DNA of 64,000 nt from assembly GCA_000980705.1 (NCBI GenBank), contig LBCK01000002.1:310001-374000 (forward strand), read 5' to 3'. Shown piece after piece: positions 1 through 7,312 of this stretch (positions are counted from its first letter, which is position 1; each line of letters starts with the position of its first letter). This DNA is from Ruminococcus sp. UNK.MGS-30 (lineage in GTDB: Bacteria > Bacillota > Clostridia > Oscillospirales > Ruminococcaceae). The position numbers were made by a program, and so were the translations under genes. The notes under the pieces were generated by a model, which had not been told where the DNA came from, ran no database searches, and worked only from the letters and a program-made list of their open reading frames with translations.

Positions 1-605
1 TTGTCGATCTGGAGCAGGCGCAGCAGTTCGTCTGACCAGCAGCGGTTTGCCACATCCAGCAGCTGCATTCCGGACGCATCCGAAACCTCGGTGGCATACT
101 CGCCGGTGAGGATCAGACGCAGATAGTCCTTGGGCAGCAGGATGTGACGGCACTTTTCGTACACGTCCGGCTCGTTGTTCCGTACCCACAGGATCTTTGC
201 GGCAGTCCAGCCGGTGAGCGCCGGGTTAGCGGTGATCTCCATCAGCTTTTCTCTGCCCACAACACGGTTCATTTCGTCCACTTCCGCAGCGGTGCGCTGG
301 TCGCACCAGATGATGGACTTCCGCAGGACGTTGTTGTCCTTGTCCAGCATGACCAGACCGTGCATCTGTCCGGAAATACCGATGCCCTTGATCTCTTCCT
401 TGGACACGCCGCTCTTGGTCACAACGGTCTGGATGGTGCGGATCATGGCATCCTTCCAGTCCGCCGGATCCTGTTCTGCATAGCCGTTTTTCGGCTGATA
501 CATGGGATATTCGATGGTGGCACTCGCCATAACGGTGCCGTCTTCCCGGAATAAAACTGTTTTTGTGCCGCTTGTGCCGCAGTCTACGCCAATTACATAA
601 GCCAT
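1..605 (-). CDS. xylB: Xylulokinase (FGGY carbohydrate kinase), partial
   Basis: This kinase would phosphorylate D-xylulose with ATP in the cytoplasm, feeding xylose into the pentose phosphate pathway. The first 201 residues are present and the gene runs off the left edge. The N-terminus reads MAYVIGVDCGTSGTKTVLF, the FGGY phosphate-binding segment, and a GQMHGLVMLD stretch near residue 80 matches the xylulose-binding region of XylB. The ATG at 605 is preceded by AAGGA at a suitable distance and by a consensus promoter. The presence of a GH10 xylanase elsewhere in the window fits xylose use. Another FGGY sugar kinase is possible, but the MHG motif favours XylB. Confidence 0.88.
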   Translation of the reverse strand, partial: MAYVIGVDCGTSGTKTVLFREDGTVMASATIEYPMYQPKNGYAEQDPADWKDAMIRTIQTVVTKSGVSKEEIKGIGISGQMHGLVMLDKDNNVLRKSIIWCDQRTAAEVDEMNRVVGREKLMEITANPALTGWTAAKILWVRNNEPDVYEKCRHILLPKDYLRLILTGEYATEVSDASGMQLLDVANRCWSDELLRLLQID

Positions 606-656
606 AATACTGATTCCTTTCTATTTCACGCTGTTTACACGAGTTTTGCTGGTTTT

Positions 657-685
657 ATTTTAACAAAAAACAAGGTTTTTGTCAA
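657..685 (-). promoter_or_regulatory. Sigma-A type promoter of xylB
   Basis: On the minus strand TTGACA (685-680) and TAAAAT (662-657) are separated by 17 bp, and lie about 50 bp upstream of the xylB start. Confidence 0.7.
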
Positions 686-850
686 GCATTCTTCTATGGG
701 TATCGTATATTTTGAAAAGTTCAGATTTGTACGATTTTGATATTCCGGAATGACTTTCATTTTGTTTTGGAACACTTTTTGCAATGCGGCTGGAATGGGA
801 GACGGCGGAACGTGTGCTGGTGCATACACAGATTTTCCGGCAGCTGCATC

Positions 851-879
851 TTGCATTTTTCGGCACAGTATGCTATAAT
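851..879 (+). promoter_or_regulatory. Promoter of the TSCPD gene
   Basis: TTGCAT and TATAAT are separated by 17 bp, with a TG dinucleotide one base before the -10 box (extended -10). It lies 65 bp upstream of the ATG at 944. The rest of the 606-943 intergenic region holds this promoter and the divergent xylB promoter and nothing else recognisable. Confidence 0.7.
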
Positions 880-943
880 AGACTCACCGTCCGGGGCGAT
901 GGCATCCGGGCGTGTGCATTTCAAAAAACGGAGCGTGAAACAT

Positions 944-1195
944 ATGCAGTATTCTTATACACCCCATGGCGTCTGTTCCCGTGCGATCCTCATTGACGCA
1001 GAGGACGGCATCGTCAATAAAGTGCAGTTCATCGGCGGATGCAGCGGCAACACCCAGGGCATCGCAGCCCTGGTAGAGGGAATGCCGCTGGATGAAGTGG
1101 TAAAGCGTCTGGAGGGCATCAAGTGCGGCAGCCGTCCGACCTCATGTCCGGATCAGCTGGCAAAGGCACTGAAAAAGGTGGCAGAGGAGCAGTAA
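944..1195 (+). CDS. TSCPD domain-containing protein (TIGR03905-like)
   Basis: This is a small 83-residue protein. It begins MQYSYTPHGVCSRAI, contains GGCSGNTQGI around residue 32 and ends with CGSRPTSCPDQL, the TSCPD motif that names the family. The domain is also found at the end of some class II ribonucleotide reductases, but no function is established for the free-standing form. Three conserved cysteines (11, 33 and 61) and Cys68 could bind a metal; that is inference. The start chosen follows GGAG; a longer reading frame begins upstream of the promoter and is unlikely. A strong terminator follows, so the gene is probably monocistronic. Confidence 0.8.
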   Translation: MQYSYTPHGVCSRAILIDAEDGIVNKVQFIGGCSGNTQGIAALVEGMPLDEVVKRLEGIKCGSRPTSCPDQLAKALKKVAEEQ

Positions 1196-1213
1196 GCTTT
1201 CCTGCCGGAAAAG

Positions 1214-1258
1214 AAAAACGGGGCAGGGTTTCTGAAAATGGAAACCCTGTCCCGTTTT
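1214..1258. terminator. Bidirectional intrinsic terminator
   Basis: An 18-bp stem (1215-1232 with 1241-1258, one G-U pair) with an 8-nt loop is flanked by A-rich sequence on the left and T-rich sequence on the right. It separates the convergent TSCPD and cytidine deaminase genes and can serve both. Confidence 0.85.
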
Positions 1259-1271
1259 GTGTTGGCATAGG

Positions 1272-1670
1272 TTATTTGATCCACCACTCCGGCGTGATCT
1301 CGCCCAGCTTGACGATGCGTCCGGCGGCGTAGTCCATCATGATCTCGATGTCCTTGTACCTGCCGTTTGGCATCAGCTGCACCATAAGTTCCCGACACGC
1401 CCCGCAGGGTGCGCCGCCGGAACCGTCCGGCAGAATGCAAAGCACCTTGTCGATCTCCTGTTCGCCGTTGGTAATCATGTTAAAAATGGCGTTTCGCTCT
1501 GCACAGATGCCCAGCGTGGAGCAGGTGTCAATGCAAACGCCGGTGTAGATCCTGCCGGATTTGGATAACACCGCAGCAGCCACGCCGCCGGCAAGCACAT
1601 AGTCGGAGATTTGCCGTTCCTGCTGTACCGCCTTGGCAGCGGCGTAGAGCTTTGCCCAGATTTCGTCCAT
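1272..1670 (-). CDS. cdd: Cytidine deaminase family protein
   Basis: This 132-residue protein is the size of a homotetrameric cytidine deaminase, which hydrolyses cytidine or deoxycytidine to uridine in pyrimidine salvage. The zinc site is visible: Cys56-Ala57-Glu58, with Glu58 as the proton shuttle, and Pro88-Cys89-Gly-Ala-Cys92. It lies 35 bp downstream of hepT on the same strand and could be co-transcribed with the toxin-antitoxin genes, though no functional link is obvious. Blasticidin-S deaminase-like members have the same motifs, so the exact substrate is not certain. Confidence 0.85.
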   Translation of the reverse strand: MDEIWAKLYAAAKAVQQERQISDYVLAGGVAAAVLSKSGRIYTGVCIDTCSTLGICAERNAIFNMITNGEQEIDKVLCILPDGSGGAPCGACRELMVQLMPNGRYKDIEIMMDYAAGRIVKLGEITPEWWIK

Positions 1671-1705
1671 GGGGAATGCCTCCTTGTGAGCGGAAATGAT
1701 TTGAT

Positions 1706-2044
1706 TTAGCGGATAAGTTTTTGAATCTGCAAAATAAGTTGAGGAAGTTCCTCGAAAACAACATCTGAAATGATGCTCCAGTTTGTACCATCATAATCAT
1801 GCACAAGACGGTGACGTAATCCGGAGATCATTCCCCATGGAATATCGCTGTGTTCCGCTTTGTATTCTTTTGAAATATAGTATGCGTGTTCTCCGATATT
1901 GTAAAGTGGTGTTGTGACCAGCCATTGCAATGCGTATTCACGCATAAGCTTTTCTTTTGTGATGCCATTTTCCTCGATGTAGTCATTGAGCTTTTTAGAA
2001 TACATGAGAATTTTTTGTATGCGCTGTTCGTCAGAATACTTCAT
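1706..2044 (-). CDS. hepT: HepT-like HEPN ribonuclease toxin
   Basis: The 112-residue protein carries the HEPN RNase signature R-x4-H-x-Y as Arg77, His82 and Tyr84 (RHRLVHDY). HepT toxins cleave RNA as dimers and are neutralised by the MntA nucleotidyltransferase, which adds AMP to the motif tyrosine. The ATG overlaps the stop of mntA by four bases (ATGA), indicating translational coupling. This protein-modifying pair is known as a type VII toxin-antitoxin system. A free-standing HEPN protein without toxicity cannot be excluded. Confidence 0.85.
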   Translation of the reverse strand: MKYSDEQRIQKILMYSKKLNDYIEENGITKEKLMREYALQWLVTTPLYNIGEHAYYISKEYKAEHSDIPWGMISGLRHRLVHDYDGTNWSIISDVVFEELPQLILQIQKLIR

Positions 2045-2343
2045 GCAACAAGCAACCTTTCCCGCATAATGGTGTCAAAAAATGTGCTTTCCCGGTTCAC
2101 CTCATGGATTTCAAAAACGTCTACTTCTTTTTGAAAAGCCTCACGAAGTTCCTCTGCCAGAGAGAAAATCATCGTCAATTTGAAGTCTTTGCCGCCAAAG
2201 ACAAGAAAATCAAGGTCACTTTCTGTGGTCGCTTCATTTCGGGCATAAGAGCCAAACAAATAGATTTCTTCTGCATGATATTTCAAAGCGATTGGTTTTA
2301 CGATTTCTTTGATTCTGTCTATGGTGAAAACTTCGTTTGACAT
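2041..2343 (-). CDS. mntA: MntA-like nucleotidyltransferase antitoxin
   Basis: The 100-residue protein has the minimal nucleotidyltransferase motif Gly31-Ser32-x10-Asp43-x-Asp45 (GSYAR followed by SDLD), as used to AMPylate HepT. The ATG at 2343 follows AAAGGAGC; a longer reading frame would run into the upstream lipoprotein gene and lacks a ribosome binding site. It precedes hepT with a four-base overlap. The expected order of this toxin-antitoxin family is met. Confidence 0.85.
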   Translation of the reverse strand: MSNEVFTIDRIKEIVKPIALKYHAEEIYLFGSYARNEATTESDLDFLVFGGKDFKLTMIFSLAEELREAFQKEVDVFEIHEVNRESTFFDTIMRERLLVA

Positions 2344-2383
2344 AGAACCAGCTCCTTTCTGCACCACCCGATCTATCGGACAC

Positions 2384-2791
2384 TCATTCCCGATACCCGG
2401 CACCGAAAACTTCCTTTTCCTGGTTTACATAGAGAATGATCGGACCGAGCATACTATCTTCCGTTGTGGAAAAGGTGACCGCATAATAGGGACCGGTTCC
2501 AGTCTCTTCCGCCAATGCGGCGTAGATGTTTTCTGACGGCGGATTTTTCATATCCTGCACATCCGGTGTGTCCATGTCGAGGATGCTCGCCAGGGTCTCG
2601 TCAGTCTCGTTGTTCTGCAAAAAATCCTGGCAGATGCGGATGATGTCGGAATGCGCATTTTCAGAAAAAGATGTTTCCACGGCACTGGTGGTTTCGTTTG
2701 CGGTTTTGGACGAATTTGTTCCGTTGCTGCACGCTGCCAGTGAGGCCAGCAGGAATGCTGCAAGTGTCAGTGTAAATGCTTTTCTTTTCAT
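2384..2791 (-). CDS. Small lipoprotein of unknown function
   Basis: The 135-residue product begins with a basic N-terminus and hydrophobic core ending in the lipobox LAAC, with Cys21 as the lipidated residue. A Ser/Thr/Asn-rich linker follows, then a globular domain of about 95 residues with no family I recognise. The ATG follows GGAGGTG at optimal spacing, so the extra 29 upstream codons were discarded. It would be anchored on the outer face of the membrane. It lies 40 bp upstream of mntA and could share a transcript. Confidence 0.7.
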   Translation of the reverse strand: MKRKAFTLTLAAFLLASLAACSNGTNSSKTANETTSAVETSFSENAHSDIIRICQDFLQNNETDETLASILDMDTPDVQDMKNPPSENIYAALAEETGTGPYYAVTFSTTEDSMLGPIILYVNQEKEVFGAGYRE

Positions 2792-2846
2792 AATAACACC
2801 TCCGGGGATATTTTGGGGAATAGAAACTAGTCCCTTGTATACTGTT

Positions 2847-3266
2847 TTAATTATTCTCATTAAATTGCTGAATAACATTTATAATTTTATCAAAGCATTC
2901 TTCTTTTATTTTCTTATTACCCTCTCTTCTATTCTTCATTTTTCCTTCATTAAGACAATTATCGAATATCCAGTTTTTCAAACGATTTAATTCATCATAA
3001 TCCACTGCGTTTGAAACTTCTGCCATCCAAAAAATAAGTTCTCCACACTGAATTCTCTTATTAAATTGAGCATCATCTTTCCGCCGTTTCGACCATGACT
3101 CTATTAAATGCCAGTATTGCGTAGGATTATCTACCTTGCATTCCTTAGCATATTTAATATATCCACCTGATTTTTGTCTGTATCCATGTGAAATTAAATC
3201 GTCCGTCAAAGGGCATGGAACATTTTCCTTTCCTGCATAAAAATTGCGTATTTTCCAATTTTCCAT
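2847..3266 (-). CDS. Hypothetical protein, A/T-rich orphan gene
   Basis: The 139-residue product is rich in Lys, Asn, Trp and aromatic residues, with no signal peptide or membrane segment. The C-terminal third is strongly basic then helical. No family was recognised. The ATG follows GGAGAG. Base composition is clearly more A/T-rich than the flanking glycogen genes, suggesting recent acquisition, perhaps with the nearby toxin-antitoxin pair. An alternative is a fast-evolving native gene. Confidence 0.55.
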   Translation of the reverse strand: MENWKIRNFYAGKENVPCPLTDDLISHGYRQKSGGYIKYAKECKVDNPTQYWHLIESWSKRRKDDAQFNKRIQCGELIFWMAEVSNAVDYDELNRLKNWIFDNCLNEGKMKNRREGNKKIKEECFDKIINVIQQFNENN

Positions 3267-3323
3267 AACTGAATCTCTCCAAATTTTCGGTTCACATCTT
3301 TCACTCGTTTTCCCAGCACTTTC

Positions 3324-4742
3324 TCACCCCAACAACGACCGATACAACTCCACATACTTCTCTGCCGAAACGTTCCAGCTGTAGTCGCACTTCATGGCGT
3401 GGCGTACCAGAGCGTTCCACTTCCGCTTGTCGGCGAACAGCTCGCAGGCACGCTTCACAGCATCCAGCATATCGTATGCGTCATAGGTCTTGAACGTAAA
3501 GCCATTGCCGTTCTTGCCGCCGGCATCGAAAACAGAGTCCTTCAGACCGCCGGTTTCCCGTACCACCGGAATGGTGCCATACCGCATGGCAACCATCTGC
3601 GCCAGACCGCAGGGTTCGTTCTGGGACGGCATGAGGAAAATATCTGCGCCGCCGTAGATGCGCCGTGCCATTGCCGGCACAAATCCCACGGTCACATGCA
3701 CCTGATCCGGATACTCTGCCTGCATTTCCCGGAAGAAGTCCTCGTACAGCCGCTCGCCGCTGCCCAGTACCACGAACCGGCAGCCCAGCTGCAGCATTTC
3801 CTGGAAGGTCTGCTGTACCAGCTGGATGCCCTTGTGTGCCACGAAACGGGTCACAATGCCCACTACCGGCGCATCGGAATCGGTCAGACCGCATTCATGC
3901 AGCAGGGCAGCCCGGCACTCTTTTTTGCCGGCGATCTTGGTCACGGAATAATGCTTTTTCAAGTTGGAGTCCGTCTCCGGGTCATAGCCCACGACGTCAA
4001 TGCCGTTGAGGATACCCACAATGCCGTCCTGCCGCCGCACCAAAGCACGATCCATGCCGTAGGAATACCACGGGTCGAGGATCTCTTTCGCATAGGTGGG
4101 GCTGACAGTGGTGACACGGTCTGCTGTTTCAATAGCGCCTTTCATCAGATTCACCATGCCGTCAAATTCCAGCAGGCTGGTGTGATAGGTGGGAATGCCC
4201 ATCAGCTCTGTGACAACTTCCTTGCCGTAAACGCCCTGGTACTGGATGTTGTGGATGGTGTAGATAATGCGGATGTTCTCGAATTCCTGGTGGTATTGAT
4301 AGAGAACACGGTAGAACACCGGCACCATAGCCGTCTGCCAGTCGTTGCAGTGGATGATGTCCGGTTTCCAGTCCAGCGCCGGCAGAATTTCCAGCACGGC
4401 ACGGCTGAAAAAGACAAAGCGTTCGCAGTCGTCGTAAAAGCCGTACATTCCGTCCCGCATGAAATAATACGGGTTGTCCAGCAGGTAATAGGTCACTTTG
4501 CCCACCTGGATGGTGTAGATGCCGCAGTACTGCTTCCGCCAGCCCACTTCTACGGTGATATCCTTGAGATAGGTCATCTTGTTGCGGACAGCCGGGGTGA
4601 CGCTCCGGTACAGGGGCATAACAACACGGCAGTCGATCTCGCTGTTCTTGCTCAGCGCAGCCGGCAGGGAGCCAGCCACATCTGCCAGACCGCCGGATGC
4701 GGCAAAGGGCAGTGCCTCGCTGGCAGCAAATAATATTTTCAT
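3324..4742 (-). CDS. glgA: Glycogen synthase (GT5, ADP-glucose)
   Basis: GlgA extends alpha-1,4-glucan chains from ADP-glucose in the cytoplasm. The 472-residue length is usual. The N-terminus MKILFAASEALPFAASGGLADV is the GT5 N-domain (first 20 residues diagnostic), and PSQNEPCGLAQMVAMRYG near residue 375 is the C-terminal nucleotide-sugar site with its catalytic Glu. The lysine of the usual KTGGL motif is replaced: the local reading is ASGGL. The ATG at 4742 follows AAAGGAGTG; a 17-codon longer frame has no such site. It is the last gene of the glg cluster, separated from glgD by 159 bp containing strong hairpins. Confidence 0.93.
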   Translation of the reverse strand: MKILFAASEALPFAASGGLADVAGSLPAALSKNSEIDCRVVMPLYRSVTPAVRNKMTYLKDITVEVGWRKQYCGIYTIQVGKVTYYLLDNPYYFMRDGMYGFYDDCERFVFFSRAVLEILPALDWKPDIIHCNDWQTAMVPVFYRVLYQYHQEFENIRIIYTIHNIQYQGVYGKEVVTELMGIPTYHTSLLEFDGMVNLMKGAIETADRVTTVSPTYAKEILDPWYSYGMDRALVRRQDGIVGILNGIDVVGYDPETDSNLKKHYSVTKIAGKKECRAALLHECGLTDSDAPVVGIVTRFVAHKGIQLVQQTFQEMLQLGCRFVVLGSGERLYEDFFREMQAEYPDQVHVTVGFVPAMARRIYGGADIFLMPSQNEPCGLAQMVAMRYGTIPVVRETGGLKDSVFDAGGKNGNGFTFKTYDAYDMLDAVKRACELFADKRKWNALVRHAMKCDYSWNVSAEKYVELYRSLLG

Positions 4743-4769
4743 TTCCAACACTCCTTTTATGACGGCAAC

Positions 4770-4791
4770 GCCGCACACACAATTTTGCGGC
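4770..4791 (-). promoter_or_regulatory. Small stem-loop upstream of glgA
   Basis: Six-base arms GCCGCA and TGCGGC enclose a 10-nt loop, 15 bases before the glgA ribosome binding site. It lies just after the larger terminator-like hairpin and may be part of the same leader. Confidence 0.4.
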
Positions 4792-4795
4792 ATTG

Positions 4796-4858
4796 CAAAA
4801 ACTGCCGTATGAACCGTTTCACAGGCGCTTGCCCGTGTATGCCGGTCGCATACGGCAG
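4796..4858 (-). terminator. Terminator or attenuator between glgD and glgA
   Basis: Read on the minus strand, a 10-bp perfect stem (4858-4849 with 4811-4802) encloses a 5-bp stem and a 7-bp stem with an AAGC loop, and is followed directly by TTTTT. This is a strong intrinsic terminator. Since no obvious promoter lies between it and glgA, it may act as an attenuator that lowers glgA relative to glgBCD. Confidence 0.7.
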
Positions 4859-4901
4859 AAATTTCTATTTCAAATGAGATCCCAAACGCAGAAAACAGCG
4901 C

Positions 4902-6026
4902 TTAGATGGTTGCCTTCTTGCCCAGATACAGCGGATATTCCGGAGAACCGGTCAGAACACGGTTTGCAGAAATGGTAACATTCTTGTCGGCAACGATGGC
5001 GTCAATGTTGCAGCCCTCGCCGATCTCAGTACCCTGCATCAGTACGCAGTTGCGGACAACAGCACCCTTGGCAATCTTCACGCCACGGAACAGAACACAG
5101 TTTTCTACGGTGCCTTCGATCATGCAGCCGTCGGCTACCAGGGAATTCTTCACGCTGGATTCCAGACCGTATTTTACCGGTGCATTGTCGCCGACCTTGG
5201 TATAGATCGGAGCCTCGCTGTTGAATACGTTGTTGCGTGTCTTGGTGTCCAGCAGCGCCAGGTTTGCCTTGTAATAAGCCTCCAGACTGTCGATCTTGAA
5301 GAAACAGCCCTTATGCTCGTATGCCTTAAAGACAAACTCGTCCTTGCGTGCCTGGAGCAGGTCACGGATGAGGCTCTTCTGGTTCTTGCTGATTGCCTCC
5401 AGAACGACCTGTTTCAGGAAGTCGGTGGTCATGATGAACATATCCAGAGAGATGTTGCACTCGCCGGCAAGCATGGGATTGGTCAGAACTTCCTTGATGG
5501 TGTTCTCCTCGTCGATCTGCAGAATGCAGCCGTTTGTGCTTTTATCCCGGTTGTACAGTCCCTTGGCATAAATCACGGTGATATCAGCGCCGCTGTTCTG
5601 ATGCTGTGTCAGAGCGTCGGTAAAGTCGATGGTCGTAACCAGATCGCTGTTTGCCAGAACTACATATTCTGCCTTGGTGTGTTCTACAAAGCTCCAGATG
5701 TTGCTCAGTGCCTCCAGACGTCCCTGGTATGTACCGCCGCCGACCTGGCTGAACGGCGGCAGCAGGTGCAGACCACCTTTTTTCCGTGCCAGATCCCATT
5801 CACGGCCGGAACCCAGGTGATCCAGCAGAGAGCCGTAGTTGGACTTGGTGATGACGCCGACCTCAGAGATGCCGGAGTTTACCATGTTGGAAAGCGGAAA
5901 GTCTACCATGCGGTAACGTCCGCCGTAAGGGATCGAACCCATAGTCCGCAGCTTGGTCAGATCAATAACTGCGGAGTCGTTGATGCTTGCAAAAATTAAA
6001 CCTAAAACATTTTGATTGATACTCAT
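4902..6026 (-). CDS. glgD: GlgD subunit of glucose-1-phosphate adenylyltransferase
   Basis: GlgD is the non-catalytic or weakly catalytic partner of GlgC in Firmicutes; the heteromer makes ADP-glucose from glucose-1-phosphate and ATP. The 374-residue protein aligns by eye with GlgC but has GLIFASINDS in place of the glycine- and arginine-rich substrate loop (GGxGxRL) of GlgC, as expected for GlgD. It keeps the YGGRYRMVDFPLSN stretch and has a left-handed beta-helix C-terminus with repeated hexapeptides. It starts 15 bp after glgC and is surely co-transcribed. Confidence 0.92.
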   Translation of the reverse strand: MSINQNVLGLIFASINDSAVIDLTKLRTMGSIPYGGRYRMVDFPLSNMVNSGISEVGVITKSNYGSLLDHLGSGREWDLARKKGGLHLLPPFSQVGGGTYQGRLEALSNIWSFVEHTKAEYVVLANSDLVTTIDFTDALTQHQNSGADITVIYAKGLYNRDKSTNGCILQIDEENTIKEVLTNPMLAGECNISLDMFIMTTDFLKQVVLEAISKNQKSLIRDLLQARKDEFVFKAYEHKGCFFKIDSLEAYYKANLALLDTKTRNNVFNSEAPIYTKVGDNAPVKYGLESSVKNSLVADGCMIEGTVENCVLFRGVKIAKGAVVRNCVLMQGTEIGEGCNIDAIVADKNVTISANRVLTGSPEYPLYLGKKATI

Positions 6027-6041
6027 TGTACGCCACCGCCT

Positions 6042-7244
6042 TTACAGATTTTCGGAAATAATTTCTTTCGGAAGAACTCGCTTGCCGGAAGAGATTGTGA
6101 TATTATGACCGAGAACGGCGATGCCCCAATCCTCACGGTTGGGAACAGATTCCGGATTCATACCGATCATGGCATCGGATTCTACCACGCAGTTTTCACC
6201 GATGATCGCATATTCCACCACTGCATTCTTCTTGATGGTCGTGCCGGGCATTACGATGCTGTACTTGACCGATGCGCCCTCTTCGATGGTGACACCGGAG
6301 GAGATGATGGAGAAGTCCACCGTACCGTCTACCACGCTGCCCTCTGTAATCATGGAGTTTTCTACGTGTGCATTTGCGCCGATGTACTGCGGCGGCATAT
6401 TGTTGTGACGGGAATATACCTTCCAGTCCGGATCGTACAGGTTCAGCGGCACATTCGGGCTGAGCAGGTCCATGTTTGCCTCCCACAGGCTGTCCAGTGT
6501 GCCGACATCCTTCCAGTAGCCCTCGAATTCATAGGCGAACAGGCGCTCATCATTTTCCAGCATTGCCGGGATGATGTCCTTGCCGAAGTCCTTCGAACCG
6601 GTATTGGCGTTTTCATTTTCGATCAGATATTTGCGCAGCTTTTCCCATGTGAATACGTAGATGCCCATGGATGCCAGTGTGGATTTCGGCTCCTTCGGCT
6701 TTTCGGTGAAGTCTACGATTCTGCCGCTTTCGTCACAGGTCATGATACCGAAACGGGATGCCTCCGAACGGGGAACATCAATTACGGCGATGGTGCTGTC
6801 AGCCTGGTTGGCAATGTGATAATCCAGCATCTTGGAATAGTCCATCTTGTAGATGTGGTCACCGCCCAGGACGATGACATATTCCGGGTCATAGCGCTCG
6901 ATGAACGCCATGTTCTGATAGATCGCATTGGCAGTACCCTCATACCAGGATGCGCCTGCTGCGGTCTGATACGGCGGCAGAACGTGTACACCGCCGTGCA
7001 TCTTATCCAGATCCCACGGCTGACCGTTGCCGATGTATTCGTTCAGCACCATCGGCTGATACTGGGTCAGAACGCCCACGGTATCAATACCGGAGTTGAT
7101 GCAGTTGGAGAGCGGAAAGTCGATGAAACGATTCTTACCGCCATAGGGGATCGCTGGTTTTGCCACTTTTTGTGTCAGGGCATACAGTCGGCTGCCCTGT
7201 CCGCCAGCCAACAGCATGGCGACGCACTTTTTCTTGATCTTCAT
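6042..7244 (-). CDS. glgC: Glucose-1-phosphate adenylyltransferase, catalytic subunit
   Basis: GlgC catalyses the committed step of glycogen synthesis, ATP plus glucose-1-phosphate to ADP-glucose. The 400-residue protein carries the nucleotide loop [12 protein letters not shown] near residue 13, [17 protein letters not shown], and [12 protein letters not shown] with the metal-binding Asp. A beta-helix domain occupies the C-terminus. AGGAGGAATAT precedes the ATG. It is the second gene after glgB and directly precedes glgD. Confidence 0.95.
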   Translation of the reverse strand: MKIKKKCVAMLLAGGQGSRLYALTQKVAKPAIPYGGKNRFIDFPLSNCINSGIDTVGVLTQYQPMVLNEYIGNGQPWDLDKMHGGVHVLPPYQTAAGASWYEGTANAIYQNMAFIERYDPEYVIVLGGDHIYKMDYSKMLDYHIANQADSTIAVIDVPRSEASRFGIMTCDESGRIVDFTEKPKEPKSTLASMGIYVFTWEKLRKYLIENENANTGSKDFGKDIIPAMLENDERLFAYEFEGYWKDVGTLDSLWEANMDLLSPNVPLNLYDPDWKVYSRHNNMPPQYIGANAHVENSMITEGSVVDGTVDFSIISSGVTIEEGASVKYSIVMPGTTIKKNAVVEYAIIGENCVVESDAMIGMNPESVPNREDWGIAVLGHNITISSGKRVLPKEIISENL

Positions 7245-7312
7245 GATATTCCTCCTAATATAAATTCAAAAATTTCTTTTGAATGGGTGACATAATGGAA
7301 AAGCTGTCCGGC

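Noticed and set aside
625..645. A catabolite-control (cre) site near xylB
   Set aside because: The best match to the consensus has about three mismatches in key positions.
3399..4733. A 444-codon open frame antisense to glgA
   Set aside because: It is the mirror of a strongly conserved gene, has no ribosome binding site and is rich in His and Gln as expected of a shadow frame.
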